DNA of 64,000 nucleotides from positions 2,728,001-2,792,000 of the forward strand of contig NZ_BAABKV010000001.1 in the NCBI RefSeq assembly GCF_039544005.1. The letters run 5' to 3'. A program made the translations under genes and the position numbers. The notes below the pieces were generated by a model. It ran no database searches. It saw only the letters and a program-made list of their open reading frames with translations, and was not told the origin of the DNA. This DNA comes from Kitasatospora paranensis (lineage in GTDB: Bacteria > Actinomycetota > Actinomycetes > Streptomycetales > Streptomycetaceae). Positions 22,923 through 32,000 of the stretch are shown piece by piece. How positions within the stretch are numbered: the stretch's first letter is position 1; each line of letters starts with the position of its first letter.

Positions 22923-23432
22923 ATGCAGAAGGCTCTCGACTTCGAGGAGTTCGCGAGCAGCCGCACGCGCAGGCTCTTCCAGGTCGCCTACCTCATGTGC
23001 GGGGACTGGCACCGGGCACAGGACCTCGTCCAGACCACACTCGCGAAGATGTTCGCCGTCTGGCCACGGCTGCGCCGCCGCGAGGACGAGTCCGGCCTCG
23101 ACGCCTACGCCCGCACCGTGCTGCTGCGCACCTACCTCTCGCAGAAGCGGCTGCGCCGCTCCTCGGAGGTCGTGCTCGCCGACCTGCCGGACACTCCGCA
23201 GCAGGACGGCCACGGCAGCGACCTGCGGCTCACACTCACTTCCGCGCTCGGCCAACTCCCGCCCCGCAACCGGGCAGTGGTGGTCCTGCGCTACCTGGAG
23301 GACCACAGCATCGAGGCGGTCGCCGACATGATGGGCATCTCCGCCGGCGCGGTGAAGAGCCTCAACACCCGCTCCCTGGCCCGGCTGCGGGAAATCCTCG
23401 GCGAGGACCGCGAACTCCTCTTCCGGCTCTGA
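22923..23432 (+). CDS. SigE-family ECF sigma factor
   Basis: A 169-residue ECF sigma factor of the actinobacterial SigE family. The sigma-2 region (about 8-75) contains FEEFASSRTRRLFQVAYLMCGDW and AQDLVQTTLAKMFAVW. The sigma-4 region (about 105-160) contains LPPRNRAVVVLRYLEDHSIEAVADMMGISAGAVKSLNTRSLARLR, a complete helix-turn-helix. The ATG has GGGGGAACGACGGC upstream. It is followed after 38 bp by a membrane protein that probably acts as its anti-sigma partner. It is divergent from the amylase gene across 323 bp, which holds the amylase promoter and presumably its own. Confidence 0.9.
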   Translation: MQKALDFEEFASSRTRRLFQVAYLMCGDWHRAQDLVQTTLAKMFAVWPRLRRREDESGLDAYARTVLLRTYLSQKRLRRSSEVVLADLPDTPQQDGHGSDLRLTLTSALGQLPPRNRAVVVLRYLEDHSIEAVADMMGISAGAVKSLNTRSLARLREILGEDRELLFRL

Positions 23433-23470
23433 CTCCTCCCCGACCCTCCCCAGCTCCCGGAGTGCGCACC

Positions 23471-24285
23471 ATGGACATCGAAGACGACCTCAGCAGGCTG
23501 CTCGGCGCGGGCGCCGACCAGATCCACGTTCCCGTTCAGACCATCGTCGCCGAGGCCGCGCACCGCGGCCGCAGGCTGCGCCGCCGCCGGCGGATCACCC
23601 GGGCCGTCGGAGCGGTCGCCGCCGTGGCCCTGCTCACCGGCGGGGTGGCCGCGTTCGGCCCCGACACCGCGCGGCGCGGCGAGCCACCCGCGACCGACCG
23701 GCCGAGCGCCGCGGCCCCGTCCGTCCTCGGCCCCACCGACCCGCCGGTGAACGGCAGGGTCGCCACCACCCCGGCCGGCCTGCTCGGCATCTTCGCCACG
23801 CTGCTGCCCCCTCGGCCCGGTTCAGCGCGTACTCGGGCTCTGGCACCGCCCAGGACGGCGGCCTGCTGATGGCCCGGGTCGACGTGGACCTCGGCGACCA
23901 CCTGCCGAGCAGCGTCGACATCTCGATGGTGCGCGGCACCGTCCCCACCGGCGGCAACTGCCCCAGCACGGAGAACTTCGGCGGCCTGCCGCGCGAGCGC
24001 TGCAGCCGTACGCCCGAGGGGTACCGGATCGCCGTCGTGCCGATGCAGAGCGGCGGCGAGCGCTACGTACTGCAGCGGCCGGACGGCATCACCCTCGAAC
24101 TGCTGCTCTACAACGGCATCATGAGCGGCGAAGGGGCCGGCATGACGTTCACCGCGTCCCGGCCGGGGGCGCCCGGGACGGCGGACCTCTGGCAGCACGT
24201 CGTCCGCTCGCCCCTGTGGGACACCCGGGTCGCGGTGCGCATCGCCCAGGACGGCGCCGAGCGGGCGTCCGCGGCCCAGCGCTGA
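23471..24285 (+). CDS. membrane anti-sigma-like protein, frameshifted
   Basis: About 271 residues when repaired. The cytoplasmic N-terminus (DIEDDLSRLLGAGADQIHVP ... EAAHRGRRLRRRRR) is followed by one TM helix (about residues 43-60) and an extracytoplasmic domain with two cysteines (GGNCPSTENFGGLPRERC). This arrangement is common for proteins encoded after SigE-family sigma factors. The frame breaks in the C5 run at 23807-23811; one added C gives LLPPSARFSAYSGSG and continues to the TGA at 24285. No classical HxxxCxxC zinc anti-sigma motif is seen, so the anti-sigma role rests on context. Confidence 0.7.
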
Positions 24286-24302
24286 GCGCCGGGCCGGGCG
24301 GG

Positions 24303-25957
<1,655 letters not shown>

Positions 25958-26047
25958 GCGGAACCTTCCCGTGCGGCGCGCAGCTGGGTGGGGACGCGCC
26001 GGTCGGGGAAGTTTTGCCCGGGCCGGTTACCTGTTGCGGACGGGCGT

Positions 26048-26081
26048 GTTTCGCCCGTGTTTCATGTTTCGTCTCAGTTAC
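26048..26081 (-). promoter_or_regulatory. GlnR-type nitrogen box upstream of amtB
   Basis: Read on the minus strand: GTAAC - 6 bp - GAAAC (26081-26066), then 2 bp, then GAAAC - 6 bp - GAAAC (26063-26048). The first half matches the Streptomyces GlnR a/b site (gTnAc-n6-GaAAc). The second pair is degenerate and closer than the usual 6 bp. It lies 91 bp before the amtB start, where an activator for nitrogen-limited expression would be expected. Confidence 0.72.
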
Positions 26082-26113
26082 TGAGACCTCACACCGGCCG
26101 GCCCGGACACGCC

Positions 26114-26143
26114 GGAGGGGCCCGGCGGATGCCGGGCCCCTCC
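26114..26143 (-). terminator. terminator of the M4 protease gene
   Basis: A perfect 13-bp stem (26114-26126 with 26131-26143) with a GGAT loop begins 30 bp after the protease stop. It also insulates the protease gene from the amtB regulatory region. Confidence 0.8.
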
Positions 26144-26172
26144 TCCATGCCGGTGGTGCCGAGTGTGTGGTG

Positions 26173-28506
26173 TCAGCTGGTCTGGATGGCGGTGTCGTCG
26201 ATCACGAAGCTCGTCTGGAGCGAGGAGTCCTCGACGCCGTTGAACTTCAGGGTGACCGACTGGCCCGCGTAGGCGGACAGGTCGACCGTCTTCTGCGCGT
26301 AGCCGGTCGCGGCGTTGACGTTCGAGTACGAGGCCACCGAGGTGCCGTTGACGGTCACGGTGAGCTTGTCGTACGCGGTCGAGCCGGTCTCGGCGGTGTC
26401 GATGTGCAGCCAGTAGCTCAGGGTCGCCTTGCAGCCGGCCGGGATGGTCACCGTCTGCGAGGCGCTGTCCGTGTGCGTGGAGCCGTAGCCGTTCAGCCAG
26501 GCCTTCCAGGAGCCCGCGTGCGCGGCCTCGGAGGAGCTGTTGTCCACCACGCCGCTGGTGGTCGTCCACGGCGCGGCGGTGCCGGTCTCGAAGCCCGCGT
26601 TGCCGAGCAGCTGCGCCGGGGTGCAGGTGCCGCCGCCGCCGGAGCTGACCGTCCAGGTGAAGCTGGTCGCGCCGGTCTTGCCGGCGGCGTCCTTGGCGGT
26701 GACGGTCACGTTGTACGTGCCGGCCGTGGTCGCAGTGCCGGTGATCTTGCCGCTGGAGCTGATCGACAGGCCGGTCGGCAGGCCGGTGGCCGTGAACGTC
26801 AGCGGCGCGGTGCCGCCGGTCGCCGCGATCTGCAGGTTCGCCGTCCCGTTCAGCGCGGTGGTCTGGTTGCCCGGGTTGGTGACGGTGACGCCGCCGGCCG
26901 GCAGCGAGCCGACGTTGACCGCGGCCCAGGCGGTGGCGACCGCGTTGTACTCGGCGCTGCTCGCGCCGTACAGATCGGTCGCCGCGCTGAGGGTGGCGGT
27001 GCGCGCCGAGGCGTAGTTGGTGGTGGAGGTCATGTAGACGCTCAGCGCGCGGTACCAGATCTGCGCGGCCTTGTCCCGGCCGATGCCGCTGACCGCGATG
27101 CTGTTCACCGTGGGCGAGTTGTAGCTGACGCCGTTGACGACCTTGGCGCCGCTGCCCTCGGAGAGCAGGTAGAAGAAGTGGTTGGCGACGCCGGACGAGT
27201 AGTGGACGTCCAGGTTGCCGACGCCGGAGTACCAGGAGTCGGCGGAGCTGCCGTCCTTGGAGGGCTTGTCCATGTAACGGAGCGGCGTGCCGTCCCCGTT
27301 GATGTTGATGAGCTCGCCGATCAGGTAGTCCGGGTTGTCGGACGGGATGTTGGCGTAGAACTCCACCATCGTGCCCATGATGTCCGAGGTGGCCTCGTTG
27401 AGGCCGCCGGACTCGCCCGAGTAGTTCAGGCCGGCGGTGTTGGAGGTGACACCGTGGCTCATCTCGTGGCCCGCGACGTCGAGTTCGGTCAGCGGGTGGG
27501 TGTTGCCCGAGCCGTCGCCGTAGGTCATGCAGAAGCAGGTGTCGTCCCAGAACGCGTTCACGTAGTTGCTGCCGTAGTGCACGCGGCTGTAGGCGCCGAC
27601 ACCGTCGTTGCGGATGCCGTTGCGGCCGAAGGTGTTCTTGTAGAAGTCCCAGGTGGCCGCGACGCCGTAGTGGGCGTCGACCGCCGCCGACTCCTTGTTG
27701 GAGACGGTGCCGTCGCCCCAGCTGTCGGTGGACTTGGTGAACAGGGTGCCGTTGCCGGACGTCCCGTTGTTCAGGTTGGTGGTGTACATCCCGCCGCGGG
27801 TGGTGTCCTTCATCTGGTACGTCGAACCCGACAGCGAGGTGCCGATGGTGACGTTGCCGACGAAGACGCCCTTGCCCGTGCCGGTCTCGACACCCTCGAA
27901 CTTCTGGATGACGGCACCGGTCTTGGCGTCGGTCACCACGTGCATCTTGCTCGGGGTGCCGTCCGACTCCATGCCGGAGACGACGGTCTCCCAGGCGAGC
28001 CGGGGGTGGTTGTCGGCGGCCCAGACGACCAGCCGCGGGGCGGTCTCCAGGGCGGCGCCGGACTGCGCGGCCAGCGCGGCGGCCTGCGCCTTGGGCGCGG
28101 CGAGCGCCGGGGCGGTGCCCAGTCCGTTCAGCGAGGCGGTGCTCGCGCGGTCCACACCCTTGGTCACGCCGCCCGCGGTCTGGTGCACCACCAGGTCGCC
28201 ACCGAGCACGGGCAGGCCCGCGTAGGTGCGCTCGTAGCGGTAGTGCTTGGTGCCGTTGGCGTCCTGGACGACGTCCTTGACGACCAGCTTCTCCTGGCTG
28301 TCGAGGCCGAGCGACTGCGCGAGGGCGGTGCTCTTCTGGCCGGCGTCGGCGATCAGCTGGGCACGGCCGGCGACGGCCTGCGAGGCCGCGGCGCCGGTCG
28401 ACGGGGCGCTGGGGGTGGCGTTCGCCACCACGGGGAAACCGGTGACCAGCAGAGCGGTGGTGGCCGCGAGCGCGGCCATGCTCACCCGGGCAGGGGTGCG
28501 GGACAT
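26173..28506 (-). CDS. secreted thermolysin-like (M4) metalloprotease
   Basis: An exported zinc protease of 777 residues. A signal peptide (about 1-30), FTP/PepSY propeptide regions (about 40-190) and an M4 catalytic domain follow. The zinc motif is H347-E-M-S-H351 (GHEMSHG), the third ligand is the Glu in GLNEATSD, and the late catalytic His is in NLDVHYSSGVANHFFYLL. After the catalytic domain come a putative-Ig module (about 535-620; GLPTGLSISSSGKITGTATT) and a C-terminal beta-sandwich domain (about 630-777) of a type that binds polymers or assists secretion. The ATG at 28506 has AAAGGAG 6 nt upstream. Confidence 0.93.
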   Translation of the reverse strand: MSRTPARVSMAALAATTALLVTGFPVVANATPSAPSTGAAASQAVAGRAQLIADAGQKSTALAQSLGLDSQEKLVVKDVVQDANGTKHYRYERTYAGLPVLGGDLVVHQTAGGVTKGVDRASTASLNGLGTAPALAAPKAQAAALAAQSGAALETAPRLVVWAADNHPRLAWETVVSGMESDGTPSKMHVVTDAKTGAVIQKFEGVETGTGKGVFVGNVTIGTSLSGSTYQMKDTTRGGMYTTNLNNGTSGNGTLFTKSTDSWGDGTVSNKESAAVDAHYGVAATWDFYKNTFGRNGIRNDGVGAYSRVHYGSNYVNAFWDDTCFCMTYGDGSGNTHPLTELDVAGHEMSHGVTSNTAGLNYSGESGGLNEATSDIMGTMVEFYANIPSDNPDYLIGELININGDGTPLRYMDKPSKDGSSADSWYSGVGNLDVHYSSGVANHFFYLLSEGSGAKVVNGVSYNSPTVNSIAVSGIGRDKAAQIWYRALSVYMTSTTNYASARTATLSAATDLYGASSAEYNAVATAWAAVNVGSLPAGGVTVTNPGNQTTALNGTANLQIAATGGTAPLTFTATGLPTGLSISSSGKITGTATTAGTYNVTVTAKDAAGKTGATSFTWTVSSGGGGTCTPAQLLGNAGFETGTAAPWTTTSGVVDNSSSEAAHAGSWKAWLNGYGSTHTDSASQTVTIPAGCKATLSYWLHIDTAETGSTAYDKLTVTVNGTSVASYSNVNAATGYAQKTVDLSAYAGQSVTLKFNGVEDSSLQTSFVIDDTAIQTS

Positions 28507-29030
28507 GCGGACTCCTTTTCCGACCGACCGCGGGGTCACGGACGGTGGAGAGAACCTGGGCCGCGGGGTTGCGGCGCAGCGGGGGCCCGGCCGCCGGTGC
28601 GCGGCACGGGTGCGGTGCAATCAGGTGCGGGGTGATCAGGAGCAGTGCAGGGGTCTGCCGGTGGCGCTGAGCCTCTCTGGTTCAGCCGCACCGGGAGTTG
28701 GGGACCCCCGCCTGCAGCCGGAGGGAATCGTGGCGCAAACGACCGCCCAATGACAGATGCATGCCACCAGATGGCCAACAAACGCCAATGGCTTCACCAA
28801 GCTGACGGTAAGTCGCCTAGATCGACACGGCGCACCCTCGCCGCGGCCGGCCCGCGCCGCGCGTACGGCCCGGACCGCCCCGACCGGCCCCGGACCCGCA
28901 CGGGTGAGTGTGCGAACTTCTTTCCGGCCCAACGGAATGACATGCCATCAGGCCGTACGGTGGCGGTTTCCGGCCAACGCCGAAGGGGCCCCGCGCGGAC
29001 GCGGAACCCCTTCTTCCTACGGACGTTTCG
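28507..29030. other. 524-bp intergenic region before the M4 protease
   Basis: No gene is seen here. The right end (28983-29012) holds the amylase-pullulanase terminator. The block at about 28730-28830 is less GC-rich than its surroundings and contains TTGG-rich minus-strand hexamers, so it is the likely location of the protease promoter, although no convincing -35/-10 pair can be named. The remaining sequence would be a long untranslated leader of about 200 nt. Confidence 0.4.
28983..29012 (-). terminator. terminator of the amylase-pullulanase gene
   Basis: AAGGGG...CCCCTT encloses an inner CCGCG/CGCGG stem, ending 18 bp after the stop of the large amylase-pullulanase gene. Confidence 0.65.
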
Positions 29031-32000
29031 TCAGCCCTGGACGAACACCGCCACGGTGCGGGCCGGCACCGTGAAGGTGCCGGAGGCGGTGTCGAACGCG
29101 GAGGTGCGCACCACCGCGTCGGCGCCCTGCGCCTGCACCCGGTGCAGTGCCTGGCGGGTGCCGGCCAGGCCGGCCACCGCCTGCTTCTGCACGGTCGGCG
29201 TGGCGTTGAAGACCACCGTGATGCCCTTCTCGGCGCCCGGCAGGCCGGTGCCGTCGAGGTGCATGACGATCACGCCGGGGGTCTCGGCGGCCGTCCCGGA
29301 GAGCGGGAAGGACAGCCGCTTCTGCACGTCGGCGGCGCTGGCCAGCGCGAACAGCGGCGAGGACTGCCGGATCCGGAGGAACTGCTGGTACATCGAGCTC
29401 GCCGCGTCGATGTCGTTGCAGCCCACGGTGAGCTTCGGGTTGTCCAGCAGCGCCTTGGCCGCCGGCCACATCGACTGGTTGTCGGCCGCCATCGGCAGGC
29501 CGTGGCCCCAGCCGTTGCCCTGGGTGCAGTCCCAGTGGATGGAGTTGAACCAGTCGCCGGAGTCGAAGGCGTTGGAGTCCAGCGACTTGGAGCGCAGCAG
29601 GTCGCTGCCGGCCACGGCGAAGCCGGGGCCCTGGCTGAGCGCGGTGAGCGACAGCCCGAGCGCCTGCATCCGGGCCCGGTCGGCGGGAGAGGTGCCGGCC
29701 GGGAGCTTGTAGGCGAGCGCGTCGAACAGGTCGGCGTTGTCGTGGGCGTCGACGTACTCGACCGCCTCGCCCGGCTGGGCGGCGTAGCCGGTGGGCGAGC
29801 CGTTGTAGTCGACGGCCTTGCCGGTGACGGCCTTGCCGGCGCTGTCGGTGAACGCGTAGCCGGCCAGGTTGCCCGTCAGGCCGACCTTGAGCTGGTCCAT
29901 CTCGTGCAGCAGCCGGGCCTTCTGCTCCGCCTGGGTGCCGTTGTCCGCCGAGCCGTTGGGGTCGGTGTAGAGGCCGGACGCGAAGCCCTGCTGGGGCGCC
30001 GAGGAGAGCATGAAGTTGCCGCCGCGGGCGGCGTCCCGGATGCGGTCGTTGAAGGTGGCGATGCCGGTGCCGGCCATGTTGGTCTGGGTCGCCTGGACGA
30101 ACCGGGCGTCGTTGGCGACGACACCGAAGTTCCAGCCCTCGCCGTACAGGAAGATGTTCTTCCCGTCGATGCCGTCCTTCTGCTTCGTCAGGCCGCGCAG
30201 CGCGGACTGCACGTCCAGCATGGTCGACTTGGGGTCGATGCCCATCAGGTCGAACCGGAAGCCGTCCACCCGGTACTGCCGGGCCCAGGTGACGACCGAG
30301 TCGACGACCAGCTTGTTCATCATGGCGTGCTCGGGCGCGGTGTCCGCGCAGCAGCTGTCCGTGGTGACCTTGCCGGTGTCGCTGAGCCGCTGGTAGTAGC
30401 CGGGGACGACCTTGTCGAGCACCGAGTGGTCGTCCTGCCCGGCGGCCGCGGTGTGGTTGTAGACCACGTCGAGCACCACCCGCAGGCCCGCGTCGTGCAT
30501 CGCCTGCACCATCTCGCGGAACTGCACGGTGCGCGCGGTGCCGTTGGGGTCGGTGGCGTAGGAGCCCTCGGGGACGGTGTAGTGCAGCGGGTCGTAGCCC
30601 CAGTTGTAGGCGTCGTCGGCCTGGACGGCGGCCACGCACTCCTGCTGCTTGTCGCTGTCGGCGGCCAGCGCCGTCAGGTCGCAGGCGGGCAGCTTCTGGT
30701 CGGCCCGGTTCTCCCGGATGGTCGCGATGTCGAACGTCGGCAGCAGGTGGACGGTGGTGACGCCGGCCTTGGCGAGGGCCTTCAGGTGCTGCATGCCGGC
30801 CGACTTCGACCGGGTGAACGCCAGGTAGGTGCCGCGCTCGTCGGCCGGCACCGTGGTGTCGGCGCTGGAGAAGTCCCGGACGTGCAGCTCCTGGATCTGC
30901 TGCTTCGTGGCCGGGATCGCCGCCGGGTTGCTGTGCTGGTCCCAGCCCTTGGGCTTGGTCTCCTGGGCCGACAGGTCGGCGACCAGGCTGCGCTTGGAGT
31001 CGGTGGACAGCGCGACCGAGTACGGGTCGGTGACGGTGTTGACGACCGTCTGCTGGACGCTGGGCGCCCAGACCTTCACCTGGTACAGGTAGTACTTGCC
31101 GTCCAGGTCGTCGTGGCTGCCGGTGAGCGACCAGACGCCGGTGGCGTCGTCGCGCTTGAGCGGCACGGTCTTCGGGGTGCCGCCGGTGGCCTTGTCGAAG
31201 AGCTGGACGGACACCTCGGTGGCGGTCGGCGCCCACAGCGACAGGGTGACCCTGCGGTGGTCGTCGCCGAACCAGCCGTCCTCCTTGCGGCCGCTGTAGA
31301 CCGGGCCGAGCTGGGCCTTGGCGGCCTTCCCCGCGTACAGGTCGTCGAGGACGCCGGGGGTCTGCACGCCGGTGGCGGCGAGCGCCGCACCGTTCGGCAG
31401 GTGCTCGGTGAAGACCACCTGGCTGCGCAGGGCCTGGGTGATCCGGCCCGCGTCGCGGGTGTCGACGGTGAAGGCGCGGTAGCCGGCCAGGTTGGGGTAC
31501 TTGACCTTCTGCGCGTCGGTCAGCGTGCCGGGGTTGAGCCGGATCCACTGGCCGGGCTTGCTCAGCACCCCCTTGTCGACGGTGATGCCGCCCGCGGGGT
31601 CGTAGATCAACTGGGCGCTGGTGCCGCCGTTCAGCGCGGTGTCGGCGGCGCCGTAGGTCGCCGGGACGACCACCGTCCGCGCGTCGATCCACTGGGCGCG
31701 CGCGGAGGTGAGGTCGAGCTGCGAGGAGGTGCCGGCCGCCTGCGGCAGCAGGTAGCCCTCCTGGCCGCCGACGACCCAGATCTCCCGGCCGCTGGTGGCG
31801 AAGTTGAGCGACTGGTCCTGCGGGAGGTCCTTGTCGTTGCCGTTGTGGATGATGTAGCTGAGGCTGGTGGCGCCCTCGGCGAGCGGCACCTCGAAGACCG
31901 CGCCGTACGCGTCCTTGCGGACGGGCTGCAGCGGGTTGCCCCAGTCGGTGGGGGTGGCGGCGCCCGTCCAGTCGTGCAGGCCCCAGCCGTCGTAGTTGCC

